Source of the DNA: Methanomassiliicoccaceae archaeon UBA72
GTDB taxonomy: Archaea; Thermoplasmatota; Thermoplasmata; Methanomassiliicoccales; Methanomethylophilaceae
Assembly (NCBI GenBank): GCA_002509405.1
Contig: DAVO01000001.1
Span: 1 to 39,512, forward strand
Length of the DNA stretch: 39,512 bases
Direction of reading: 5' to 3'
Position numbers and translations under genes: made by a program. Position 1 is the first letter of the stretch. Every line of letters begins with the position of its first letter. Positions 24,899 through 32,610 of this stretch are shown here, piece by piece. The notes under the pieces were generated by a model. It saw nothing but the letters and a program-made list of their open reading frames with translations, ran no database searches and was not told where the DNA came from.

Positions 24899-25756
24899 AT
24901 GCCGGAAGCCGTTGTGGCCGATTATATGGTGAGGGACGTCCTCACTATCACACCAGACATGACCGTAAGCCAGGTCAGAGAAAAGATAATCTCGTCCAGT
25001 TTCCACGGGTTCCCCATAGCCGAGAACGGCTACCTTCTCGGTTTCATAACCGCCAAGGAACTTTTGAGATACATCTATACTCCGGACGCCAAGATGCGTG
25101 AGGTAATGAGGCGCGGCACCCTCTGCGCCGTGCCTTCGATGTCGATAGACGATGCAACCAGGATCCTGTTCAGGTACGGGCTCAAAAATCTGCCCGTCGT
25201 CGACGAGAACCGCAAGCTGGTAGGCATCATATCAAACATCGACATAGTGCGCTCCCAGATCGAAAAGTCCAGGCCGGGCAAGGTCATGACCGTGAAGAAC
25301 TTCATGGAGCAGCAGAACGGTCTGAGGATGCGTATAGTGAACAAGGAGATCCCGATGGACCAGATGCTGCCGACGCAGAAAGAGGTCTACATGGACGAGC
25401 TGATAGGACGCCAGTATGAGATCAAGAGGGGGCTCAACGAACCGATCATCGTGATCGCCAGACGCAACGGCTATCTGGTGGTCGACGGCCACCACAGGAT
25501 AATGGCGGCGAAGAAGCTGGGCCTCAAAAGCTTCAAGGCCATAGTGTTGGAGCCCAATAAGTTCGACATCAAGCTCGGGCTGGAGAAGACTGCCGAGAGA
25601 TGGAACCTCAGGAGCCTCGAAGACGTGAAGATAATCGAAGGGTCCAAACACCCTCTCATGGAGGCCGCCACGATGCTCCTCCCCGACGAGGATGCCGTAT
25701 CGATCAACCGCAGGCTGGTGGACAATAGCGATTCCGATTCGGACATGAGATTTTGA
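24899..25756 (+). CDS. CBS-pair protein with ParB/Srx-fold (SerK-like) domain
   Basis: A 285-residue cytoplasmic protein. Residues 5-122 are two CBS motifs (a Bateman module that binds adenine nucleotides or SAM). Residues 145-220 have the ParB/sulfiredoxin fold with DGHHR (196-200) and an upstream glutamate (E162, in TQKEVYMDEL). ParB proteins use this fold as a nuclease or CTPase, whereas archaeal free serine kinase SerK uses DGHHR plus a Glu to phosphorylate serine with ADP; the spacing here resembles SerK as I remember it. CBS control of an ADP-dependent kinase would make sense, but this is inference. The last 15 residues are Asp/Ser-rich. GGAGAT lies 6 nt before the ATG. Confidence 0.78.
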   Translation: MPEAVVADYMVRDVLTITPDMTVSQVREKIISSSFHGFPIAENGYLLGFITAKELLRYIYTPDAKMREVMRRGTLCAVPSMSIDDATRILFRYGLKNLPVVDENRKLVGIISNIDIVRSQIEKSRPGKVMTVKNFMEQQNGLRMRIVNKEIPMDQMLPTQKEVYMDELIGRQYEIKRGLNEPIIVIARRNGYLVVDGHHRIMAAKKLGLKSFKAIVLEPNKFDIKLGLEKTAERWNLRSLEDVKIIEGSKHPLMEAATMLLPDEDAVSINRRLVDNSDSDSDMRF

Positions 25757-25791
25757 AAAGAATGTAAGCGGTTTGAGAGTTTTCGTGAAGT

Positions 25792-28110
25792 TCAATTCCT
25801 ACCGGAAAGCTCGCGCAGCTGCCTGAGCATCAGCCTCTGCTCGACGGACGCAATGGACCTCTTGGTCTTGACCACGGTGTCCGGGTTGAGGGATATCGAG
25901 TCTATCCCGCATTCTACCAGGAATTCTGCGAACTCGGGGTAGACGGAGGGCCCTTGGCCGCATATGCCTACCGTCCTGCCGTTCCTGTGGGCGACCTCGA
26001 TAAGCTGTTTGATCGCCCTCTTCACTCCTTCGTTCCTCTCGTCGAAGTACCCCATCCTTCCGAGCACATCGGAATCGCGGTCAACTCCGAGAACTAGCTG
26101 GGTCAGGTCGTTCGACCCGATCGAGAACGAATCGCAGTACTGGCAGAACTCCTCGGCCATGAAAATGTTCACAGGAACCTCGGCCATCAGGTAAAGTTTC
26201 AGGGTCGTCCCTCTCTTGAGGCCGATCTCGTCCATCATAGCCGTGATCTCCTGGACTTCCTCGATGGTCCTCACGAACGGGAGCATTATGTTCAGGTTTT
26301 TCAGCCCCATCTCGTCCCTGACCTTCTTGATGGCCTTCAGCTCGCAGATGAAGGCATCCCTGTAGTCTTGGGAGACATATCTGGAGCATCCGCGCCATCC
26401 GATCATGGGATTGTCTTCGTTCGGCTCATAGTCCGCACCGCCGCGCATGTCGCGGTACTCGTTGGTCTTGAAGTCCGAGGTCCTCAGCACCACGGGGCGG
26501 GGATAGAACGCCCTTGCGACCTTTGCGATGCCCTCGGCCAGCTTTTCTATGAGCTCGTCCGAGCGTCCGTCGGCTATGACGTACATGGGGTGCTCCCCGA
26601 TGTAGTTGGTGAACAGGAACTCGCTCCTCATGAGTCCGACCCCGTCGCAGGGCAGCGCCGCCACCTCGTCGGCTTTGGTGGGCATGCTCATGTTGACCAT
26701 GATCTTGGTGCCTGTGACCGGCACGTACTCGGCGGCCACGGACTGTGTGTCCGCATGCTGCACGGCGGCCTTCTTCTTGATCTCCCCTTTGTACACTGTA
26801 CCCGTTGTTCCGTCGACGGTGACGATCATTCCGTCTTTGAGCACCGACGTGGCATTGCCGGTCCCCACGACGCAGGGGGTGCCCAGCTCCCTGGATATTA
26901 TGGCGGCGTGGCAGGTCATGCCTCCCTCGTCGGTGACGATGGCCACCGCCCTGGTCATCGCAGGCACCATGTCGGGCATGGTCATCGTCGTTACCAGCAC
27001 GTCCCCGTCCCTTATGACGTCAAGGCTCATGCTGATGTCGTACACGACCACGCGTCCCGTGGACAATCCCGGGCTTGCGCCCATTCCCGTGGTGATCACG
27101 CTCTCCTGCGATGCGTCTACGCCTGCGGACTCGTTTGTCTTTGAGTCTCCGACAGCGGTTATCGGCCTGGCTTGGACGATGAACACTTTGCCGTCCTCGA
27201 TGCACCACTCCATGTCCATGGGCCTCTCGTAGTGGATCTCGATCTGCCTTCCTATCTCGGCGATTTCGAGTATTCTGTCGTCAGGGATCTTCTGGGCGCT
27301 CTCCAGTTCGGCCGGGACGTCCTTCTTCACGGCCCCGCCGGTCTTGCCCCTTACATATTTCCACTTCTGCGTGGACTTTCTCGTCTTATCCTTGTTGATC
27401 TTCATCTCGTTCTTGTCGACGACATATGTATCGGGGGTTACTTCTCCGCCGACGATGGCTTCCCCGAGGCCGTAGCCGGCCTCGATGATGATGTTGTTCG
27501 CACCGCTGTTGGGATCCACAGTGAACATAATTCCGGATATCTCGGAGTTGACCATCTTCTGGACGACGACGGCCAGTTTAACTTCCTCGCTGGCAAATCC
27601 GCGCTTCTGGCGGTACGAGATCGCCCTGGCAGTGAACAGGGAGGACCAGCACTTCTTGACCTTGTCTATAAGGTCCTCCTCTCCGGTCACGTTGAGATAT
27701 GTCTCCTGCTGGCCTGCGAAACTCGCGTCCGGCAGGTCCTCCGCCGTTGCACTGGATCTCACAGCGACGAACCCTTTCTTCCCCTTGGGGAACAGGACGT
27801 TGTATTTCGACAGTATCTCCGATCTCAGATCTTCGGGGATCTCCCCCTCTTCGATCATATTCCTGATGCGATTGGACGCTTCGGCCAGGCTCTGGTCCGA
27901 ATTTTCGTCAATCGTCGTCAGCTCCTTCTCTACAACTTTGGTCAAGTTGTTCTTTTTGAAGAAATAGTCGTAAGCGTTCGTAGTCAGAACAAAAGCCCCT
28001 GGAACCGGGAAACCGGCAAAGGTCAGTTCTCCAAGGTTTGCTCCTTTACCACCCACCAGCGGAATGTCCTCGACACGCAGCTCATTGACGTCTACAATTC
28101 TTTTTTCCAT
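25792..28110 (-). CDS. ppsA: Phosphoenolpyruvate synthase
   Basis: A 772-residue enzyme converting pyruvate, ATP and water to PEP, AMP and phosphate, the entry to gluconeogenesis. The N-terminal ATP-grasp domain starts VGGKGANLGEL, followed by the FVAVRSSATAEDLPDASFAGQQ nucleotide site; the phosphohistidine swivel domain has GGMTCHAAIISRELG with its His near residue 400; the PEP/pyruvate barrel has GLMRSEFLF, GSNDLTQLVLGVDRD and GICGQGPS with the catalytic Cys near 716. It is divergent from porGDAB, whose product pyruvate is its substrate, across a 278-bp control region. GGGGGAC lies 4 nt before the ATG. Confidence 0.96.
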   Translation of the reverse strand: MEKRIVDVNELRVEDIPLVGGKGANLGELTFAGFPVPGAFVLTTNAYDYFFKKNNLTKVVEKELTTIDENSDQSLAEASNRIRNMIEEGEIPEDLRSEILSKYNVLFPKGKKGFVAVRSSATAEDLPDASFAGQQETYLNVTGEEDLIDKVKKCWSSLFTARAISYRQKRGFASEEVKLAVVVQKMVNSEISGIMFTVDPNSGANNIIIEAGYGLGEAIVGGEVTPDTYVVDKNEMKINKDKTRKSTQKWKYVRGKTGGAVKKDVPAELESAQKIPDDRILEIAEIGRQIEIHYERPMDMEWCIEDGKVFIVQARPITAVGDSKTNESAGVDASQESVITTGMGASPGLSTGRVVVYDISMSLDVIRDGDVLVTTMTMPDMVPAMTRAVAIVTDEGGMTCHAAIISRELGTPCVVGTGNATSVLKDGMIVTVDGTTGTVYKGEIKKKAAVQHADTQSVAAEYVPVTGTKIMVNMSMPTKADEVAALPCDGVGLMRSEFLFTNYIGEHPMYVIADGRSDELIEKLAEGIAKVARAFYPRPVVLRTSDFKTNEYRDMRGGADYEPNEDNPMIGWRGCSRYVSQDYRDAFICELKAIKKVRDEMGLKNLNIMLPFVRTIEEVQEITAMMDEIGLKRGTTLKLYLMAEVPVNIFMAEEFCQYCDSFSIGSNDLTQLVLGVDRDSDVLGRMGYFDERNEGVKRAIKQLIEVAHRNGRTVGICGQGPSVYPEFAEFLVECGIDSISLNPDTVVKTKRSIASVEQRLMLRQLRELSGRN

Positions 28111-28388
28111 TTAAGTCCCCCGTAGGAAAGAATTTGGATGCACCAGATGCACTAATGCGGAGTAAGGCCTTCTTTTTAATATTGTTTGCCCTGACTAACT
28201 ACAATCTTGGTAAGTCTGTTCCGGAAGCGGATGGTATATATGTATCTCCGATATTCGTACTATTTATTACAATATTCGTAGAATTAAGGCGGAAAATTAA
28301 GAGTTTCATCATAAAATTCGTACGAAAGTGGAATTTAATTTTCTTACAAAGCGCAAGGCTTTAAATCAGATGTCGCTTTGACGTACTG
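28111..28388. promoter_or_regulatory. Divergent control region between ppsA and porGDAB with phased ATTCGTA repeats
   Basis: This 278-bp AT-rich stretch holds no supported gene. ATTCGTA occurs at 28253, 28274 and 28316, that is 21 and 42 bp apart (whole pairs of helical turns); the first two extend to ATATTCGTA and the third is half of the perfect palindrome TTCGTACGAA (28317-28326). They lie between a minus-strand TATA-like AATATTAAAAAG (about 28172-28183) for ppsA and TTTAAAT (28360-28366), 23-29 nt before porG. A shared regulator of carbon assimilation is inferred. Confidence 0.55.
28360..28366 (+). promoter_or_regulatory. TATA box of porGDAB
   Basis: TTTAAAT lies 23-29 nt before the porG ATG (28389), so transcription probably begins at or next to the start codon. 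Confidence 0.45.
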
Positions 28389-28955
28389 ATGGTTCCCATG
28401 GACATGGAAATAGTTTGGCATGGTAGAGGCGGGCAGGGCGTCGTCACAGCGAACGAGATTCTCGCCGAAGCGGCTATCAGTGCCGGAAAGTATGTGAAAG
28501 CATTCCCTGAATTCGGACCGGAGAGGATGGGAGCTCCGATCAAAGGGTTCACCAGGATCTCTGATAAACCCGTCAGGGTGCACAGCCAGGTTTATGAACC
28601 GGACATAGTGCTCGTTTTGGACGGCACTCTGATCGGCAAGGTCGACGTGGCCGCCGGACTGAAGGAAGACGGTTTCATACTGGCCAACTACGACGGCACG
28701 CCGGCAGAGCTTCGGGCCGCCATCGGAACGGACCTGGAGTGTCACACCGTCAACGCGACCAAGATATCCATCGAGGAGATCGGGAGGCCTATGGCCAACA
28801 CGTCCATGCTGGGCGCGCTGGTCAGGATAAGGCCAATCGTCGACTTCGATACGATGGCCGACCATGTTATCAACAAACTCGGAGCAAAGCTTTCCGAAAA
28901 AGTTATCGAAAAGAACCTTTCGGCTCTGAAGAGGGCGTACGAGGAGGTGCAGTGA
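28389..28955 (+). CDS. porG: Pyruvate:ferredoxin oxidoreductase, gamma subunit
   Basis: A 188-residue gamma subunit of archaeal four-subunit pyruvate synthase, which joins acetyl-CoA, CO2 and reduced ferredoxin to pyruvate. WHGRGGQGVVTANEILAEAA (residues 10-29) is the family opening, and FPEFGPERMGAPIKGFTR the next conserved block. It is the first of four tightly joined genes (order G-D-A-B, standard for POR). Methionines 4 and 6 are alternative starts, but the TATA box position favours 28389. The stop overlaps the porD ATG as TGATG. Use of another 2-oxoacid is possible but gene order favours pyruvate. Confidence 0.93.
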   Translation: MVPMDMEIVWHGRGGQGVVTANEILAEAAISAGKYVKAFPEFGPERMGAPIKGFTRISDKPVRVHSQVYEPDIVLVLDGTLIGKVDVAAGLKEDGFILANYDGTPAELRAAIGTDLECHTVNATKISIEEIGRPMANTSMLGALVRIRPIVDFDTMADHVINKLGAKLSEKVIEKNLSALKRAYEEVQ

Positions 28956-29230
28956 TGGCGAAGATCAAGATCAAGGACATGCCGATCGGGGCCAGAGTCT
29001 GCAATCCAGGAAGCTCCGAAGCAATACTCACAGGAGACTGGAGGTCTTACACTCCGGTCGTGGACAAAGAAAAGTGCATCAACTGCCTCAACTGCTGGAT
29101 GTTCTGCCCCGACAACTCGGTCATAATCAAGGAAGGCCGTCTTGAAGGGTTCAAAATGAGCCACTGCAAAGGCTGCGGCATATGCGCGCAGATATGCCCC
29201 AAGAAGGCCATTACTATGACGGAGGCCTGA
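28955..29230 (+). CDS. porD: Pyruvate:ferredoxin oxidoreductase, delta (ferredoxin-like) subunit
   Basis: A 91-residue subunit with two [4Fe-4S] clusters that pass electrons between the TPP-bound intermediate and external ferredoxin. The cysteines are C41, C44, C47, C51 (CINCLNCWMFCP) and C71, C74, C77, C81 (CKGCGICAQICP). The ATG at 28955 overlaps the porG stop; a longer in-frame opening upstream is only porG read in another frame. GGAGGTG lies 7 nt before the start. Confidence 0.94.
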   Translation: MAKIKIKDMPIGARVCNPGSSEAILTGDWRSYTPVVDKEKCINCLNCWMFCPDNSVIIKEGRLEGFKMSHCKGCGICAQICPKKAITMTEA

Positions 29231-29232
29231 TT

Positions 29233-30408
29233 ATGGCAAAGAAAAAGCTGGAAGACATAGCAATCAACGGCGACGGTGCCGTCGCATACGCATGGAAGCA
29301 GATCGATCCCGACGTGTGCGCGGCATACCCGATCACCCCCCAGACCATAATCGTCGAGGACTTTTCCAAGTTCGTCGCCAACGGTGAGGTCAAAACGGAA
29401 TACGTCTGCGTCGAGTCCGAGCACAGTGCGCTGACGCTCTGCGCGGCATCCTGCTCTGCGGGCGCGAGGACCTTCACGGCCACGGCGTCCCAGGGCCTGG
29501 CATATATGTGGGAGATGCTCCCCATAACCTCGGCAATGAGGGTCCCGCTCGTTATGGCCGTCGCAAACAGGGCGGTCAGCGGGCCGATCAACATCAACAA
29601 CGACCACGGCGACGCCATGGCCGCCAGGGACACTGGCTGGATCCAGATGTTCGCGGACAATGTCCAGAGCGCCTACGACAACGCCATCATGGCGCCAAGG
29701 ATCGCAGAGCACCCGGACGTGCAGCTCCCGATCATCACCAACCTTGACGGTTTCATCCTGACCCATGCGGTCGAGAGGATGACCCCGGTCGACACCGAGG
29801 ATGTGAAGAAGTTCGTCGGCGAGTTCGAGCCGATATGCCCGTTGCTGGACTACAAGCACCCCACCTCACACGGGATGCTGGATGGGCCTGACTTCTACTA
29901 CGCGCATAAATACCAGCAGGTCGAGGCCATGGACAAGGCCCTCGAAGTTGCCGAGCAGGTGTTCAAGGATTTCAAGAAGCTCACCGGCAGGGAGTATCAC
30001 CTGGTAGACGAGTACAGATGTGAGGACGCCGAGTACATAGCCATAATACTGGGCTCCTCTTTCGGCACAATGCAGGAAACCGTCGACCAGATGCGCGAAG
30101 CCGGCATAAAGGTCGGGGCCGCGATGCCCCACATATACAGACCGTGGCCGGAGAAGGAGATCGCCAAGTTGATCAAGGGCAAGAAAGCCGTCGCAATATT
30201 CGACAAGCACGTCAGCCTGGGGGCTTATGGGCCCCTGTACCCGGAGGTCGTCGCCGCGGCCACGGATCTGGACAAGATGCCTAAGATGTACAATTTCATA
30301 TACGGTATCGGAGGGGCGGACACCAGCGTTTCAATACTAAAGGGAGCCATGGAGTCTGTGGTCAAGGGCAGTGCAGATAAGATAAACTACGTGGGGATGA
30401 AACTATGA
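29233..30408 (+). CDS. porA: Pyruvate:ferredoxin oxidoreductase, alpha subunit
   Basis: A 391-residue alpha subunit, which carries the substrate-binding face of the TPP site and the transketolase C-terminal domain. AAYPITPQTIIVE near residue 32 and TATASQGLAYMWEML near 95 are family blocks. The start at 29233, two bases after the porD stop, is chosen because GGAGG lies 8 nt upstream; an in-frame ATG at 29182 would lie within porD. The stop overlaps porB by ATGA. Confidence 0.95.
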   Translation: MAKKKLEDIAINGDGAVAYAWKQIDPDVCAAYPITPQTIIVEDFSKFVANGEVKTEYVCVESEHSALTLCAASCSAGARTFTATASQGLAYMWEMLPITSAMRVPLVMAVANRAVSGPININNDHGDAMAARDTGWIQMFADNVQSAYDNAIMAPRIAEHPDVQLPIITNLDGFILTHAVERMTPVDTEDVKKFVGEFEPICPLLDYKHPTSHGMLDGPDFYYAHKYQQVEAMDKALEVAEQVFKDFKKLTGREYHLVDEYRCEDAEYIAIILGSSFGTMQETVDQMREAGIKVGAAMPHIYRPWPEKEIAKLIKGKKAVAIFDKHVSLGAYGPLYPEVVAAATDLDKMPKMYNFIYGIGGADTSVSILKGAMESVVKGSADKINYVGMKL

Positions 30409-31349
30409 CTACATCGCTTAAAAGCCTCAACCAACTGCCTGTCAAGCTGACGAGCGGGCACAGGCTCTGCGCCGGATGCGGCGAACCCATACTTGCAAAG
30501 CAGATCCTCATGGGCACACAGAGGCCGCTTGTGGTCTCCCTGTCCACCGGATGCTTCGAAGTCTCGACGACCGTGTACCCCTACACCTCGTGGAATGTGC
30601 CCCTGATACACACAGCCTTCGGGAACGGCGCGGCCACATGCGCAGGTGTCGAGGCGGCGTACCAGTCTCTGAAGAGACAGGGCAAGATCAAAGAGGAGAT
30701 GAACTTCGTCAACTTCGCCGGAGACGGTGCAACATACGACATAGGGCTCCAGGCGCTCTCCGGTGCGATGGAGAGGGGCCATCAGATGCTATATGTCTGT
30801 CTGAACAACGAGGCGTACATGAACACGGGGATCCAGAGGTCGAGCGCGACGAACATCGGTGCCGACACCACAACATCGCCCGCCGGGTCCGTTTCTCCTG
30901 GTAAACAGGAGTATTCGAAGGACCTCACCGCGATCATGGTCGCCCACAGCATCCCCTACGTCGCGCAGGTGTCGCCCCACAACTGGAGAGACACGGTCGA
31001 AAAGGCGAAGAAGGCATTCGATTGCGGAGGCCCTGCGTTCATCAACGGGATAACTCCCTGTCCAAGGGGATGGAGGACCGCTTCCTCGATGACGGTCGAC
31101 ATGGCCAAGCTGGCCGTCGAGACATGCGTTTGGCCTCTCTATGAGGTCGTAGACGGCAAGTACGTGCTCACAGCCGAAAGCCTCAGGATCGCTGACGGGA
31201 AGCTGGAGAAGAAGCCGGTCACAGACTGGATCAACGCCCAGGGCAGGTACAGGCACCTCAAAGATGAGCGCTGGGCACCTGTCGTGGAGAAAATGCAGGC
31301 AAAGATCGACAGCAGATGGGAAAACCTCATCCGCCTGTCCAAGCACTAA
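30405..31349 (+). CDS. porB: Pyruvate:ferredoxin oxidoreductase, beta subunit
   Basis: A 314-residue beta subunit that binds thiamine diphosphate (GDGATYDIG near residues 106-114, then NNEAYMNTGIQRS) and the proximal [4Fe-4S] cluster: CAGCGEPI near 24-27, a Cys in STGCFEV near 53 and a Cys in ITPCPRG near 220. All four ligand positions are present. It ends the operon and is followed within 10 nt by a GGGGG-TTCG-CCCCC hairpin. Confidence 0.95.
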   Translation: MTTSLKSLNQLPVKLTSGHRLCAGCGEPILAKQILMGTQRPLVVSLSTGCFEVSTTVYPYTSWNVPLIHTAFGNGAATCAGVEAAYQSLKRQGKIKEEMNFVNFAGDGATYDIGLQALSGAMERGHQMLYVCLNNEAYMNTGIQRSSATNIGADTTTSPAGSVSPGKQEYSKDLTAIMVAHSIPYVAQVSPHNWRDTVEKAKKAFDCGGPAFINGITPCPRGWRTASSMTVDMAKLAVETCVWPLYEVVDGKYVLTAESLRIADGKLEKKPVTDWINAQGRYRHLKDERWAPVVEKMQAKIDSRWENLIRLSKH

Positions 31350-31357
31350 ACCATAAA

Positions 31358-31371
31358 GGGGGTTCGCCCCC
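31358..31371 (+). terminator. Hairpin terminator candidate of porGDAB
   Basis: GGGGG-TTCG-CCCCC, a five-pair G:C stem capped by a stable UUCG loop, is followed by GTTTCTCATTTTCAT. It lies 8 nt after the porB stop. Confidence 0.65.
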
Positions 31372-31418
31372 GTTTCTCATTTTCATACTGTCCGGCATGT
31401 TGCTGGATTTTTTAGTTT

Positions 31419-31472
31419 CATACTATTTTATTATTTATTAACACTTAATAACAATAATTTAATAATAGTATG
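31419..31472. repeat. AT-rich nested dyads upstream of the small membrane gene pair
   Basis: CATACTATT (31419-31427) and AATAGTATG (31464-31472) are perfect 9-bp inverted repeats enclosing TTATTAA-CAC-TTAATAA (31435-31451). Operator, promoter or integration scar are all possible. Confidence 0.45.
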
Positions 31473-31486
31473 CAGTAACATGAGTT

Positions 31487-31502
31487 CGGGTAAAAGTACC
31501 CG
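31487..31502 (+). promoter_or_regulatory. Hairpin abutting the ribosome binding site of the 31509 gene
   Basis: CGGGTA-AAAG-TACCCG is a perfect six-pair stem. Its last base is the first G of the only Shine-Dalgarno candidate, GGAG (31502-31505), 3 nt before the ATG, so folding could affect translation. Confidence 0.4.
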
Positions 31503-31508
31503 GAGATA

Positions 31509-31835
31509 ATGAAAATGTGGTTGGTAATTTTTGCAATCTCGGCCCTTGTCGCCACCGGAATATACCTTTTTCAGACCCAGAAGCACAACCTGGGATACCT
31601 TTCCCTGGGCCTCTGGGCCCTGACCGCGTCTGTATTCATTGATCATGTGATGGGTTGGTTCGCAGAGGGTACGGAGGGACCGTTTTTGGAGATTGGTGCC
31701 GAGCCCCTGATTCTGAGCATCTGCATGCTGATACCTATATTCGCAGTATGGGAGCTGGCGACGATTGTGCAGAGGGTGCGTTCCCACGCCCCTATGGGAG
31801 CAGAAGAGAAGGAAGAAACAAAGGAGGTATGTTGA
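31509..31835 (+). CDS. Small membrane protein, first of a paralogous pair
   Basis: A 108-residue protein not recognised as any named family. Three helices are apparent (about residues 2-19, 28-50 and 68-88), then a Lys/Glu-rich cytoplasmic tail ending in Cys. The second helix carries LGLWALTASVFIDHVMGWF, with an acid-His pair in the membrane. The same layout recurs in the next gene (EH in place of DH), pointing to tandem duplication. The two are joined TGA-ATG with no spacer and probably form a heterodimer. A hairpin overlaps the ribosome binding site. A membrane subunit of a transporter or redox complex is conceivable but not shown. Confidence 0.65.
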   Translation: MKMWLVIFAISALVATGIYLFQTQKHNLGYLSLGLWALTASVFIDHVMGWFAEGTEGPFLEIGAEPLILSICMLIPIFAVWELATIVQRVRSHAPMGAEEKEETKEVC

Positions 31836-32165
31836 ATGGCTTGTTTTTTGGTACCCGCGGCGGTCGCGGTAGTGACGACAGTATGTGCAAGATGGATCCC
31901 TGAGAAATATCACATCGGGTGGCTCAATGTGATGCTGTGGTCGGTCGTAGGGGCTCTGGCGGTCGAGCATTTCTGGAGCGGCGAGGTTGTCCCGTGGTTC
32001 CCGTTCTTGACAGCGATGGCCACGCCCGGGGACACATCTGTGATGCTGAACGAGATGGCGACGATAGGCGGAGCTATGCTGATATGTACCGTCGCCATCT
32101 GGGCGATCCTGGTCCTCGTGTACGGCAAGTACGCGGAGGTATCTAAGTCCGGGTCGGCCGCTTGA
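31836..32165 (+). CDS. Small membrane protein, second of a paralogous pair
   Basis: A 109-residue protein similar in layout to its upstream neighbour: helices at about 2-18, 27-47 and 75-95, the second carrying LNVMLWSVVGALAVEHFW followed by a short PWFPF segment, as the neighbour has DHVMGWF. The motif E/D-H in a helix is conserved between the two copies. It starts on the base after the upstream stop (TGAATG); AGGAGG lies 7-13 nt upstream inside the first gene. Function unknown. Confidence 0.65.
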   Translation: MACFLVPAAVAVVTTVCARWIPEKYHIGWLNVMLWSVVGALAVEHFWSGEVVPWFPFLTAMATPGDTSVMLNEMATIGGAMLICTVAIWAILVLVYGKYAEVSKSGSAA

Positions 32166-32430
32166 CGGGGTTCGATGCGGTCGTATTCAAACTTTTTATT
32201 AATTTATTATTATAATATTTTATTGTAGTACTAATTACATATTATTTTATAATTAGTATGTAACTATGTGGTCGTACATAAGGCCGGCACAATTTTGCAT
32301 GGTGTCTATGTCTCCGTTCAAACCTTTTACCGGTGGCGCGGCCGCCGGTTCATTTATTGCACCGATCGGACGCGGGCACAAATATCCAAGGATGAAAACA
32401 GCCTCGGCTGAAAGAGAAGAATGAAAAGTG
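32166..32430. other. Gene-free AT-rich stretch with dyads before the 5S rRNA gene
   Basis: No gene is supported in these 265 bp. It begins with a very AT-rich tract (32195-32270) containing the perfect inverted repeat TACTAATTA (32229-32237) / TAATTAGTA (32250-32258). A GC-rich hairpin CCGGTGGC-GCG-GCCGCCGG (32330-32348, one G:U pair) followed by TTCATTTATT may terminate the upstream pair. T-rich sequence after the 5S 3' end on the minus strand may terminate the rRNA. Confidence 0.45.
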
Positions 32431-32552
32431 GCTGACAGCGTTTCTGAGTTCCCGTACGCTTGCGCAGTACAGTACAGACAGAGACGCAGGCGAGCTTTAC
32501 TTCCGGGTTCGGAATGGGACCGGGTGTTTCCCCGCCGCTGTGGCCGTCAGAC
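32431..32552 (-). rRNA. 5S ribosomal RNA, solitary
   Basis: On the minus strand the terminal helix CTGACGGC pairs with GCTGTCAG (one G:U); inside is the conserved loop CCCATTCCGAACCCGGAAGTAAAG and GTACTG...GTACGGGAA of the helix IV/V arm. Length is about 120 nt. No 16S, 23S or tRNA lies nearby, so 5S is unlinked, as in Thermoplasmata. End positions are accurate to a few bases. Confidence 0.9.
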
Positions 32553-32575
32553 CAATACCGAGGATACATAGATGG

Positions 32576-32583
32576 TATAAATA
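32576..32583 (-). promoter_or_regulatory. TATA box of 5S rRNA
   Basis: Read on the minus strand as TATTTATA, 24-33 nt upstream of the 5S 5' end. It shows the rRNA gene has its own promoter. Confidence 0.6.
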
Positions 32584-32610
32584 GCTTTCTGAAAAAAGTC
32601 GGAAACACGC

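Noticed and set aside
26368..28125. Several long forward frames antisense to ppsA
   Set aside because: They mirror the strong codon bias of ppsA on the other strand; none has a domain or promoter.
28134..28364. Forward 76-codon hydrophobic reading frame between ppsA and porG
   Set aside because: It begins at TTG without a ribosome binding site, runs through the AT-rich control region and its repeats, and has codon use unlike neighbouring genes.
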